Source: Oceanicola granulosus HTCC2516 | GTDB taxonomy: Bacteria > Pseudomonadota > Alphaproteobacteria > Rhodobacterales > Rhodobacteraceae | Length of the DNA: 64,000 nucleotides | Assembly: GCF_000153305.1 (NCBI RefSeq) | Contig: NZ_CH724108.1 | Coordinates: 120,764-184,763, forward strand | Direction of reading: 5' to 3' | Shown here: piece by piece, positions 54,050 to 61,971 of the stretch | How positions within the stretch are numbered: the first letter of the stretch is position 1 | Layout: the number at the start of each line of letters is the position of its first letter | Notes under the pieces: model-generated | The model's database searches: none | Seen by the model: the letters and a program-made list of their open reading frames with translations, nothing else | What the model was told of the DNA's origin: nothing | Made by a program: the position numbers and the translations under genes

Positions 54050-55111
54050 TCAGAGCTCGGAGGCGTTGCGCACGGACGGCGGCGTCGCCATCGGCGGCTC
54101 GCCCATCATCTCCTGCCCGGCCTCGAGGTCGAAGTAGTTGGGCACCACGATCTCGCCGTCGAGCAGCTTCTGGCGCAGCTCCTCCACCTCGGCGAGGACC
54201 TCGTCGGCGATCAGCCCCTCGTTGTGCTCGTCCATCGCCGCGGCGACGCCGTCCTCGGCGAGGCCGTAATAGAGTACGCTGCCGCCCTGGAAGCTGTCGT
54301 CGGCGACCGAGGCGATCATGTCGTAGGCCTGGGTGTCGACGCGCTTGACCATCGACGTGAGCACCGAGCCGGGCGCCATGTAGTTCTGGTTGCTGTCGAC
54401 GCCGATCGCGAAGGTCCCGGACTCGACCGCCCCGTCGATTACCCCCGCGCTGGTGGCGCCGGCGACGGCGAAGTTGATGTCGGCGCCCTCGGCGACGTTG
54501 GCGAGGGTGTATTCCTTGCCGCCCGCCGGGTCGGTGAAGGAGCCGGTATAGGTCTCGATCACCTCGACGTCGGGGTTGGCCATCTTGGCGCCGTAGTAGT
54601 AGCCGATGAAGAAGCGGTGGATGATCGGGATGTCGGCGCCGCCGACGAAGCCGATGGTGCCGGTCTCGGTTTCCTTCGCGGCGATCCAGCCGACGAGGAA
54701 CGAGCCCTCCCAGTCCTTCGTGACCGTCGAGACGACGTTGTCGGCGATCGGCTCGGGGCCGACGTCCACGAGCCCGAATGCCTGGTCGGGAAACGCCTCG
54801 GCCACGGCCCGCATCGGTTCGATCATGTCGAAGGACGAGCCGATGATGATGTCGAAGTCCTGCCCCGCGGCCCGGGCCAGGGTCGACTGGAATTCCGAGA
54901 CGGCCCGCGGCTGGATGACCACGAACTCGGCCCCGAGTTCCTCTTCGGCCCGCTCCATCCCGGCGAGCATCATGTCGTTGAAGGACCTGTCGCCGAGACC
55001 GGATTCCGACGTCACCATCGCGACCTTGATCTCGGCCTGGGCCGAGGGCGCGATCGCGGCGCTGGCGACGAAGAGCGCCCCCGCGATCCAAGACTTGAAA
55101 GAGTTCAGCAT
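54050..55111 (-). CDS. BMP-family substrate-binding protein
   Basis: A 353-residue periplasmic binding protein of the PnrA/BMP family, which binds purine or other nucleosides. Signal peptide MLNSFKSWIAGALFVASAAIAPSAQA without a lipobox, then EIKVAMVTSESGLGDRSFNDMMLAGMERA, DIIIGSSFDMIEPMRAVAEAFPDQAFGLVDV, GFVGGADIPIIHRFFIGYYYGAKMANP and AIGVDSNQNYMAPGSVLTSMVKR, all BMP hallmarks. It heads the four-gene importer operon and follows the BtpA gene by 78 bp. A nucleoside or nucleoside-like ligand is likely. Confidence 0.94.
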   Translation of the reverse strand: MLNSFKSWIAGALFVASAAIAPSAQAEIKVAMVTSESGLGDRSFNDMMLAGMERAEEELGAEFVVIQPRAVSEFQSTLARAAGQDFDIIIGSSFDMIEPMRAVAEAFPDQAFGLVDVGPEPIADNVVSTVTKDWEGSFLVGWIAAKETETGTIGFVGGADIPIIHRFFIGYYYGAKMANPDVEVIETYTGSFTDPAGGKEYTLANVAEGADINFAVAGATSAGVIDGAVESGTFAIGVDSNQNYMAPGSVLTSMVKRVDTQAYDMIASVADDSFQGGSVLYYGLAEDGVAAAMDEHNEGLIADEVLAEVEELRQKLLDGEIVVPNYFDLEAGQEMMGEPPMATPPSVRNASEL

Positions 55112-55189
55112 GTCTTCACATCTCCATGTTGCTTGTTGCTTAGGGTTCGCGCTTCTCGAGGGCGCTGTTTCGCTCGTCTTCCGACGGCC

Positions 55190-56002
55190 TCATGCGGCGG
55201 CCCGGGCCGCGCGCGCGGCGGCCATGAAGGCCTCCACCCGCTCGGGCACGAACCGTCCAACGGCACTTCCGCTATCCTTCATCGAACTCGACACAATCGC
55301 TCCGCTGGCATTCTCCATCGTCTCTTCGAAATTTTCCGCCGTGACGCCGCCCCCTAGGAGCACGTGCGCGGCGGGATGAGCCGCCCGGGCGCGCGCTGCC
55401 ATGTCGAGCGTCGCGGCGTGGCTCTTGCCGGTCACCACCACCGCGTCGGCCCCGCCGAGGCGCAGCGCGAAATCAAGGTCTTCCTCGAAACCGGAGGTGG
55501 CGAGCGGCGTGCCGGTGCGGTCGTGGACGTCGGCGAGGATTGCGATGTCGCCGCCACCGCAGCCGCGGCGCGCGCGCGCCGCGGCGTGGGCGCGACCCTG
55601 CTCGAGGCCGAACGGCGTCACCATCGCGCCGACGAACACCTTGATCCGCACGAAGTCCGCTCCCGCCGCCGAGGCGACGGCGAACATCGCGTCGACGTCG
55701 TTCTCGAGCATGTTCAGCCCCACCGGGCACGCCGCGATGCGCCCGATCTCGACGGTCGCGCGGGTCATCCAGGCGACTTGCGCCGCGGTGGCCGCGTGGG
55801 CGACGGGGATGTCGCCGAGGTTCTGCACCATCAGCCCGTCGATGCCGTTGTCGGCGAGCACCCGGGCCTCCTCGAGCGCCGCCTCGAGCACCTCGCCCAC
55901 GGGCGCGCCGCCGTAGTTGGCGCCGCCCGCGAGCGGCGGCAGCTGGACCATGCCGATCACCGGCCTGCCGCCGCGGGCGAGCATGTCCAGCAGGCGGCTC
56001 AC
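55190..56002 (-). CDS. BtpA/SgcQ-family TIM-barrel protein
   Basis: A 270-residue BtpA/SgcQ-family protein: VIGMVQLPPLAGGANYGGAPVGEVLEAALEEARVLADNGIDGLMVQNLGDIPVA near the N-terminus, GLNMLENDVDAMFAVASAAGADFVRIKVFVGAMVTPFGL, ILADVHDRTGTPLA and GGADAVVVTGKSH, all consistent with a TIM barrel. Despite the name (a photosystem I biogenesis factor in cyanobacteria) most bacterial members sit in sugar operons and have no assigned reaction. GTG start overlapping the SIS gene stop (GTGA). Co-operonic with SIS and PfkB proteins, so probably a sugar-phosphate enzyme. Confidence 0.82.
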   Translation of the reverse strand: MSRLLDMLARGGRPVIGMVQLPPLAGGANYGGAPVGEVLEAALEEARVLADNGIDGLMVQNLGDIPVAHAATAAQVAWMTRATVEIGRIAACPVGLNMLENDVDAMFAVASAAGADFVRIKVFVGAMVTPFGLEQGRAHAAARARRGCGGGDIAILADVHDRTGTPLATSGFEEDLDFALRLGGADAVVVTGKSHAATLDMAARARAAHPAAHVLLGGGVTAENFEETMENASGAIVSSSMKDSGSAVGRFVPERVEAFMAAARAARAAA

Positions 56003-57165
56003 TTGGCCGCCACCATGTCGTCCGCGTCGAAGTCGGCGGATTCGAAGATCTGGCGGAAGTTCACCTGCTGGCGCTTGGGCTCGTGGAAGCCGAGGAACGG
56101 GATCTCCTGGACCCGCGAGATCTCGCAGCCCAGGTGCTCGAACGGCAGCTTGTAGACGAACGGCGTCAGCGCCTCGGGCACCCCGTCGGGCATCTGGAAG
56201 TGCACGTCGGCCGCCGCCGCCGCTTCCTCGTCGCTCGCCGCGGCGATCATGATGACGCGCCCGCCCATCTCGCGCGCCGCGCGGGCCTGTTCGAGGCCGC
56301 GCCGCCGACCGCGCCCGGGCGGCAGGATGATGAACGTGTCGACCGTCTCGTTGGTCATGAAGTAGTGCTCGTGCGCCCACTCCTCGAGCTGGGAGAGGTG
56401 CGCCGGCCGGGTCAGGCTCTCGAACCATTTCGCCATCGCGAAGTAGGCGGTGGCGTAGTTCGGCCCGCCGCCGACGATGACCGTGTGGCGGTCGCGGGTG
56501 AAGCTCGGGGCGATCTCGCGGGCGAGGTCGCGCGTCGGCGCCTCGGCCTGCCGCATCGACTCGCCCACCGCCTCGAGCTCCGTCACCAGCGCCTCGACGG
56601 CGTCGGCATCGAGATTGCCCAGCCGCTCGCCGATGGCGATAGCCGCGGTGTAGAGGCCGAGCATGGACGCCGTGTAGGTGATGCTGCCGGGCGTGACGAC
56701 ACGGGTGCCGTCGCCAAGTTCCTTGATGTTGGGGGTGGCGTTGACCTTGATCAGCGTCTCGGCCGCCTTGGCGAGCTTGTTGTCTTCGCTCACCGTCACC
56801 CCGAAGGTCCAGGCGCCCCGCTCGCGGGCCCGGCGCACGCCCTCGATGGTGCGCGACACGGTGCCGGAGTTGGAGATCCCGAAAACGAAGGAGTTCGCCG
56901 GCAGGTCCTCGACCAGGTAGTGCGAGAATTCCAGCGCCTCGACCGGCTCCACGGTGAGGCCGGTCACCTTCATCATGTACTGGCGCGCGGCGATGGCGGC
57001 ACAGTAGCTGTCGCCGCAGCCGATCATGTAGCCGTGCACGAGGTGGCCCGGCTCGCGGTCCTCCAGCGACTTGCGCATGGCGTCCAGCATCGGCCGGACG
57101 CTCTCGACCACGAAGTCGGGCTGCATCGCGATCTCGCGCAGCATGACGGTCTTTTCGTTTTCCAC
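55999..57165 (-). CDS. SIS-domain sugar isomerase/deglycase-like protein
   Basis: A 388-residue protein with two SIS domains (about 42-180 and 225-360). First phospho-sugar loop: HGYMIGCGDSYCAAIAARQYM and FVFGISNSGTVSRTIEGVRRAR; second: HTVIVGGGPNYATAYFAMAKWFESL and HLSQLEEWAHEHYFMTNETVDTFIILPP. The layout is that of FrlB/AgaS-like isomerases and deglycases rather than GlmS (no glutaminase part). Between the PfkB kinase and BtpA genes. With a PfkB kinase it could cleave or isomerise a phosphorylated aminated sugar, as FrlB does after FrlD. Confidence 0.85.
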   Translation of the reverse strand: MENEKTVMLREIAMQPDFVVESVRPMLDAMRKSLEDREPGHLVHGYMIGCGDSYCAAIAARQYMMKVTGLTVEPVEALEFSHYLVEDLPANSFVFGISNSGTVSRTIEGVRRARERGAWTFGVTVSEDNKLAKAAETLIKVNATPNIKELGDGTRVVTPGSITYTASMLGLYTAAIAIGERLGNLDADAVEALVTELEAVGESMRQAEAPTRDLAREIAPSFTRDRHTVIVGGGPNYATAYFAMAKWFESLTRPAHLSQLEEWAHEHYFMTNETVDTFIILPPGRGRRRGLEQARAAREMGGRVIMIAAASDEEAAAAADVHFQMPDGVPEALTPFVYKLPFEHLGCEISRVQEIPFLGFHEPKRQQVNFRQIFESADFDADDMVAAK

Positions 57166-57196
57166 TTGGCAGCTCCTTGGCGTCTCGTGTTCGGTT

Positions 57197-58108
57197 TCAG
57201 AGCGGGTGCGTCTCGACGCGCTCCCGCAGGATGTTCAGGCGTTCGGCGACGTCCTCGTCGGTCGCGGCGACGAGCGCGTCGGGGCCATGCGCCGCGACGG
57301 CGAAGGAGGCCGCGACCGAGCCGTGCAGCCCGGCGGCCAGCGCCGTGCCCCGGGTGGCGAAGCCGACGAGGGCACCGCCCGAGAAGGCGTCGCCCGCCCC
57401 CGTCGCATCCACCACGCGCCCGGCGCAGCTGGGAATGCGGACGTAGTCGGGCGCGTCGCGCTCGTGCAGGATCACACCCTCCGCGCCGAGCTTGATCGCG
57501 ACGACCGGCGTCTCGGGCGCACGCTCCCGCAGCCGGCGCAGCATGTCGGCCGGCGGCCCCTCGGGGAGCATCGCCGCCGCGTCCTGGAGGCTCGGCAGGA
57601 ACAGGTCGACCGCCCGCAGCAGCCGGGCGATCTGGGCCGGCGGCACCTCCGCGAGCTTGCGATCGTCGGGATCGACCGCGATGACCCGCGTGCCGCGCTC
57701 CCTGAGCCCCAGCGCCAGGTCGAGCTGGAGGTCCCACGGCAGCGGCGCGAGGTGGGCGCACCTGGCGGCCAGGTCGCGGATGTCCTCGAGCCGGGGGCTG
57801 TAGTCGCGCCAGTCGCGGACGTGGCGGCGGAAGACGAAGATGCGCGAGCCGTCCGCCTCGTAGAGCCCCCAGTCGCGCAGGGTTTCCGCGACGGGCGTGC
57901 AGCGGTCCAGGCTCACCCGCCGGTCGAGCAACTCGACCGGGTAATCCGCGCCGATCGGCGCGACGACCTCGACGAGGTGCCCCCAGATCGCGACGCCGAG
58001 GGCCGAGTAGATGGCGTTGCCGCCCGGGGTCCGCCACTTCGTCGTGCCGTCGTCGAACACGAGGTCGTCGATGGTCACGTTGCCGAGCGTGGCGAACCCC
58101 TGGCTCAT
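57197..58108 (-). CDS. PfkB-family carbohydrate kinase
   Basis: A 303-residue ribokinase-like kinase. N-terminal ATLGNVTIDDLVFDDG and PGGNAIYSALGVAIWG, and the C-terminal ATP/anion-hole motif VVDATGAGDAFSGGALVGFATRG with the catalytic Asp. Start overlaps the GntR stop (ATGA). Members phosphorylate ribose, nucleosides, fructosamines or other sugars; the binding-pocket residues do not let me choose. Its neighbours, a UTRA regulator and an SIS protein, reproduce the FrlR-FrlD-FrlB gene combination, but a nucleoside or ribose role also fits. Confidence 0.88.
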   Translation of the reverse strand: MSQGFATLGNVTIDDLVFDDGTTKWRTPGGNAIYSALGVAIWGHLVEVVAPIGADYPVELLDRRVSLDRCTPVAETLRDWGLYEADGSRIFVFRRHVRDWRDYSPRLEDIRDLAARCAHLAPLPWDLQLDLALGLRERGTRVIAVDPDDRKLAEVPPAQIARLLRAVDLFLPSLQDAAAMLPEGPPADMLRRLRERAPETPVVAIKLGAEGVILHERDAPDYVRIPSCAGRVVDATGAGDAFSGGALVGFATRGTALAAGLHGSVAASFAVAAHGPDALVAATDEDVAERLNILRERVETHPL

Positions 58109-58890
58109 AGCGGCATGCCCCAGCGCATCGAGGTGAAGCGGATCACCTCGCTGTTGTGGTAGTTCACCGAAAGCAGAACGGCCCGGTGGTCGGCATCGCG
58201 ATGCACCTCGCTCATGCGCAGCAGCGGCGCGCGGCGCGGCATGTCGAGCCTCTGCGCGACCATCGCCGTCGCCGGCACCGCCTCGAGCGCCGACTGGCTG
58301 TGGGAGACGACGATCTCCAGATCTTCGCGCATGAAGCGGTAGAGCGAGCGGCCGTCGAAGGACGAGACCGCCTCGAACGTCACCTTTCGCTCGTCGAGCA
58401 CGATATACTCGTTCGCCCAGACGAACGGCCGGTCGTCCACGAGGCGGACCCGCTCGATCCGCGCGACCTCGCCCCCTTCGGGAAGCTCGAGTTGCTTCCG
58501 CAGCTCCTCGTCGGCGACCTCCCGGGTGATCTGCAGGTCGCGGCACGACGGCTCGCCGCCGGAATCGCGGATCATGTCGGTCATCGAGCGCATCAGCTCG
58601 AGCGAGCCGGTCATCCGGCGGCCGCCGGCGATGACGAAGGTGCCGACGCCGTGGCGCACGTCGAGCAACCCCTCCTGCGCCAGGATGCGGATCGCCTCGC
58701 GCAGGCTCGGCCGGCTGACCTGCAGCTCCGCCGCGAGCTTCGCCTCCCCGGCGAGCTTGTTGCCGGGCTGCAGCTGGCCGCTGAGGATCAGGTCGCGCAG
58801 CGAGTTCGCGACGCGCTGGACGAGATCCTCCCGCCCGGTCCGCCCGGACCAGATGCGGCCCCTGAGTTCCTCGATCTTGGTCGATTGCAC
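58105..58890 (-). CDS. GntR-family regulator with UTRA-type effector domain
   Basis: A 261-residue regulator. Winged helix: QRVANSLRDLILSGQLQPGNKLAGEAKLAAELQVSRPSLREAIRILAQEGLLDVRHGVGTFV (about 24-86). The C-terminal part (about 115-260) reads EVARIERVRLVDDRPFVWANEYIVLDE and RRAPLLRMSEVHRDADHRAVLLSVNYHNSEVIRF, a UTRA ligand-binding domain as in HutC and FrlR. First gene of the GntR-PfkB-SIS-BtpA operon and divergent from the formamidase gene; an exact palindrome in between is its probable operator. Confidence 0.9.
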   Translation of the reverse strand: MQSTKIEELRGRIWSGRTGREDLVQRVANSLRDLILSGQLQPGNKLAGEAKLAAELQVSRPSLREAIRILAQEGLLDVRHGVGTFVIAGGRRMTGSLELMRSMTDMIRDSGGEPSCRDLQITREVADEELRKQLELPEGGEVARIERVRLVDDRPFVWANEYIVLDERKVTFEAVSSFDGRSLYRFMREDLEIVVSHSQSALEAVPATAMVAQRLDMPRRAPLLRMSEVHRDADHRAVLLSVNYHNSEVIRFTSMRWGMPL

Positions 58891-58948
58891 GTCGTGTCCT
58901 CTCTCTCGCAGTCAGGCTTGCACGGGATCATTTACCGATCAAGGGGCC

Positions 58949-58970
58949 AGAGGTCAAAAGTCTGACCTCT
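58949..58970. promoter_or_regulatory. Probable GntR operator, perfect 8-bp inverted repeat
   Basis: AGAGGTCA-N6-TGACCTCT in the 146-bp divergent region between the UTRA regulator and the formamidase-family gene. The right arm with its context (GTCTGACCTCT) recurs exactly upstream of the nucleoside hydrolase gene 3 kb away. Confidence 0.65.
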
Positions 58971-59036
58971 TGCCTTTACCCTAGGAAAGTCACAGGCTCG
59001 ACGGCAGTCGAATGGCTGATCGAGAGGGGCCGACAG

Positions 59037-60005
59037 ATGGCACACCACATCCTGCACGCGACTCCGGAGACGGTCCTCTGGGGCCGATTCGGCGCCGCCA
59101 TTCCGCCCGTCCTGACGATCGCGCCGGGCGATACGGTCGAGATCGAGACGCTCAGCGGGCTGGCGGAGCTGTTCCCGCCCGAGGGCTCCGGCATGACCGT
59201 CTCGCCGAGCCTGCGCGCCATCAACGACGCCGGCCTGCCCTTCCGGTGGGGCCACCTGCTGACAGGCCCCATCGCCATTGACGGGGCGCGGCCCGGCGAT
59301 GTGCTCGAGGTCGCCATCGAGGAGATCGCGCCCGGCGCCGACTGGGGCTTTACCGCCGTCGAACCCTTCGACGGCACGCTGCCGGAAGACTTCGTGATGC
59401 CCGAGCGCGAGCTCACCCATTTCCCGATCGACCGCGACGCCGGCGTCGCCCGGCCACCATGGGGCGGCACCCTGCCCCTGCGGCCCTTCTTCGGCGTCAT
59501 GGGCGTCGCGCCGCCGCCAGAGTACGGGGAGATCTCGTCGCGCGAGCCGCGCAAGCACGGCGGCAACCTCGACAACCGTCGGCTCGTCGCGGGCACCCGA
59601 GTGCAATTCCCGGTGTGGGCCGACGGTGCGCTGTTCACCTGCGGCGACGGCCACGGGCTGCAGGGCGACGGCGAGGTCTGCGTCACCGCGCTGGAGACAG
59701 CCCTGACGGGCCGGCTTCGCTTCGAGCTTCACCCCGCCGGAACCCTGCCGCCGCGCGACCTGCCACGGGCCTTCGGCGCCGACAGCCTGATCTCCATGGG
59801 CTTCGGTCCCGACCTCGACGCCGCGCTGAAAATCGCCCTGCGCGAGATGATCGTGATGATCCGCGACCTGACGGACCTGCCCGCCCTCCAAGCCTACCAA
59901 CTCTGCTCTCTCACCGCCGACTTCGCCGTGACGCAGTCAGTTAACGGCGAAAAGGGCATTCACGGCGTCCTGCCGCGCAGCGCGCTCGACGGGGTGGCGC
60001 AATGA
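59037..60005 (+). CDS. Acetamidase/formamidase-family protein
   Basis: A 322-residue FmdA/AmdA-family amidohydrolase. LHATPETVLWGRFGAAIPPVLTIAPGDTVEIETLSG near the N-terminus, HLLTGPIAIDGARPGDVLEVAIEEI, GVMGVAPPPEYGEISSREPRKHGGNLDNRRLVAGTRVQFPVWADGALFTCGDGHGLQGDGEV, all standard. The family hydrolyses formamide, acetamide or larger amides; metal ligands include the acidic and His residues of the GDGHGLQGDGE block. Divergent from the GntR-PfkB-SIS operon, overlapping the following epimerase by 4 bp. It may remove a formyl or carboxamide group from a pathway intermediate. Confidence 0.9.
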   Translation: MAHHILHATPETVLWGRFGAAIPPVLTIAPGDTVEIETLSGLAELFPPEGSGMTVSPSLRAINDAGLPFRWGHLLTGPIAIDGARPGDVLEVAIEEIAPGADWGFTAVEPFDGTLPEDFVMPERELTHFPIDRDAGVARPPWGGTLPLRPFFGVMGVAPPPEYGEISSREPRKHGGNLDNRRLVAGTRVQFPVWADGALFTCGDGHGLQGDGEVCVTALETALTGRLRFELHPAGTLPPRDLPRAFGADSLISMGFGPDLDAALKIALREMIVMIRDLTDLPALQAYQLCSLTADFAVTQSVNGEKGIHGVLPRSALDGVAQ

Positions 60006-60913
60006 GGGTGCTCGTCACCGGCGGCGCCGGGCTCATCGGGATGGCCCTGCGGCGCGGGCTGGCGGCAGCCGGCCACGAGGTCGTCGCCGTCGACATCACC
60101 GACTTCGGCCGCGACGACCCCGGTCTAGTGTTGCTGCCGCTCTCCGATATTGAGGGCCTCGCCAGGCTCGCCGACGCCCGCCGGATCGAGGCGATCGTCC
60201 ATGGCGGCGGCGTCTCCGGGCCGATGATGATGCGCGACGATCCCGCCGGCATCGTCGCCACCAACACCGTTTCCACCGCCGCCCTTCTCGATATCGCCCG
60301 CCGCCGCGAGGCGCGCTTCCTGCTGCTGTCGAGCCACGTCGTCTACGGCGAGACGGGCGACGCGGTCATCGACGAGGACCGCCCCCCGCGCCCGACGACG
60401 ACCTACGCCGCGAGCAAGGCCGGGGCGGACGCGCTCGTCGCCTCCTTCCGCCACGAATTCGCCGCCGATGCCGCGAGCCTGCGGCTGACCCGCGTCTACG
60501 GGGCCTACCGGCGCGCCAATTGCTTCCTGCGGCAGGCCATCCTCGACGCCGCCGCCGGCCGCGAGACCGTCATCAAGTGCGACCCGGACTTCCCCTACCA
60601 CTACCTCTACGTCGAGGACATCGTCGGCGCGGTGGCCGCCGCCCTCGCCGCGCCGAAGCTGGCGCATCCGGTCTACGACGTCACGTCCGGCGAGATCCTG
60701 TTCATGCCCGAGATCGCCGACATCCTCCGGGCGACCCTGCCCGGAGCCCGCATCACCCTCGTTCCCGGTCGCGACGACGCGCCGGAGGTCCAGGCGGCCT
60801 TCGCCGCCCGCCGCCTCACTGCCGACACCGGCTGGCACCCCGCCTGGCCGCTCCGCAAGGGCCTCGCCGACTATGCGGCGCGGCTCGCGGCCGAGCCCGG
60901 CGCGGCCGGCTGA
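60002..60913 (+). CDS. NAD-dependent epimerase/dehydratase (copy 2)
   Basis: A 303-residue extended SDR: MRVLVTGGAGLIGMALRRGL, LLSSHVVYGE, catalytic YAASK, RLTRVYGAYRRANCFLRQAILDAAAG and PYHYLYVEDIVGAVAAAL. Same length and block order as the copy at 49451-50362, so the two are paralogues. ATGA overlap with the formamidase-family gene; 3 bp from the convergent nucleoside hydrolase. Probably oxidises or epimerises a sugar or sugar acid. Confidence 0.88.
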   Translation: MRVLVTGGAGLIGMALRRGLAAAGHEVVAVDITDFGRDDPGLVLLPLSDIEGLARLADARRIEAIVHGGGVSGPMMMRDDPAGIVATNTVSTAALLDIARRREARFLLLSSHVVYGETGDAVIDEDRPPRPTTTYAASKAGADALVASFRHEFAADAASLRLTRVYGAYRRANCFLRQAILDAAAGRETVIKCDPDFPYHYLYVEDIVGAVAAALAAPKLAHPVYDVTSGEILFMPEIADILRATLPGARITLVPGRDDAPEVQAAFAARRLTADTGWHPAWPLRKGLADYAARLAAEPGAAG

Positions 60914-60916
60914 GCA

Positions 60917-61879
60917 TCAGGCGGAGGTGTGCGGCCGCCCGAAGGTCTCGGTCATCAGCGTCACGAAGGCCTGACGATCGGCGTCGAACGCGACATGACA
61001 GTTCGGCGCGCGCTTGGTGCGGAATTCGTGATCCACCACCGTCCGCCCCACCGTGTACTCGCCCAACGTCTCGATGACGCAGTTGACGTGACGCGTCGTG
61101 ATGACGTCGGGCTGGACGAGGTAGGCGATGCAGAGCGCGTCGTGCACCGGCGCGGTCTCGGGGATGCCGGTGGGCTGGTTGGTCTGGTAGCCGTTGATGC
61201 GGTAGTCGATGATGCTCGCGGCGGCGGTGCCCGCCGGGGTGCCCAGGTCGCGCATCGCGCGGGTCTGTTCCAGCGAGACGAGCGCGCGGTGGGTGGCGTC
61301 GAGCGGCACGAGCACGATCCGCTCGAACCCCGCCTCCATCACCACCCGCGCCGCCTCCGGGTCGGCCCAGATGTTGAACTCCGCCGCGGGCGTGATGTTG
61401 GACTTGTCCACGGCGCCGCCCATGATCACCAGTTCCGGCACGTTGCGCACGAAGTTCGGATCGATGGCGATGGCGGCGGCGAGATTGGACAGCGGCCCGA
61501 CCGCGACCAGCGTCAGCTCGCCCCGCGCCTCGGCGAACGCGCTCACGAGGTATTCCGGCGCCGACATCCGCTGCTTGCGCGAGCGCGCCGGCGGGATCGG
61601 CAGCTCGTCCATGTGGACCTTCACGTCCTTCTTGATCGCGCGCGGCACCGGGAAATCCCGCCGGACGATCGGCCGCTGCAGCCCCTCGTAGACGGGGATG
61701 TCGCCGCGCCCGATGTGGTCGAGCGTGCGCAGCGAGTTATCGGTGCAGTGCTCGACCGGCACGTTGCCGTTGACCGTCGTGACGCCGACCAGCTCCAGCT
61801 CGGGATGCAGCGCCGCCAGCATGATCGCCACCGCGTCGTCCGTCCCCGTGTCCACGTCGAGTATGAGCTTGCGGGGCAT
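60917..61879 (-). CDS. Nucleoside hydrolase (IUNH family)
   Basis: A 320-residue inosine-uridine-preferring nucleoside hydrolase. The calcium site LILDVDTGTDDAVAIMLAALHP, VTTVNGNVPVEHCTDNSL, LVAVGPLSNLAAAIAIDPNF, ELVIMGGAVDKSNITPAAEFNIWADPEAARVV and a C-terminal HDALCIAYL with the last calcium Asp are all present. It hydrolyses the N-glycosidic bond of ribonucleosides to base and ribose in the cytoplasm. With the BMP-type importer upstream it supports nucleoside catabolism. The GTCTGACCTCT element lies 21 bp upstream of its ATG. Confidence 0.93.
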   Translation of the reverse strand: MPRKLILDVDTGTDDAVAIMLAALHPELELVGVTTVNGNVPVEHCTDNSLRTLDHIGRGDIPVYEGLQRPIVRRDFPVPRAIKKDVKVHMDELPIPPARSRKQRMSAPEYLVSAFAEARGELTLVAVGPLSNLAAAIAIDPNFVRNVPELVIMGGAVDKSNITPAAEFNIWADPEAARVVMEAGFERIVLVPLDATHRALVSLEQTRAMRDLGTPAGTAAASIIDYRINGYQTNQPTGIPETAPVHDALCIAYLVQPDVITTRHVNCVIETLGEYTVGRTVVDHEFRTKRAPNCHVAFDADRQAFVTLMTETFGRPHTSA

Positions 61880-61899
61880 GATGCGGTCCTTCCGATGAT

Positions 61900-61910
61900 G
61901 TCTGACCTCT
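61900..61910. promoter_or_regulatory. Half-site shared with the GntR operator
   Basis: GTCTGACCTCT, identical to positions 58960-58970, sits 21-31 bp upstream of the nucleoside hydrolase start. No matching left arm is visible, so this is a half-site at most; it suggests membership in the same regulon. Confidence 0.4.
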
Positions 61911-61971
61911 GACTACCACCAGCGCACGCTCGGCGCAACGGCAACAGCCGGCCAGCTTCATACCGGATACT

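Noticed and set aside
52331-55357. A 1008-codon open frame opposite the BMP-type importer genes
   Set aside because: Antisense to two well-defined transporter genes; composition-driven absence of stops in GC-rich DNA.
55190-58890. Straight assignment of the GntR-PfkB-SIS genes as frlR-frlD-frlB
   Set aside because: The combination matches, but the added BtpA gene, BMP-type importer and nucleoside hydrolase are not part of known frl systems and the substrate pockets cannot be judged by eye.
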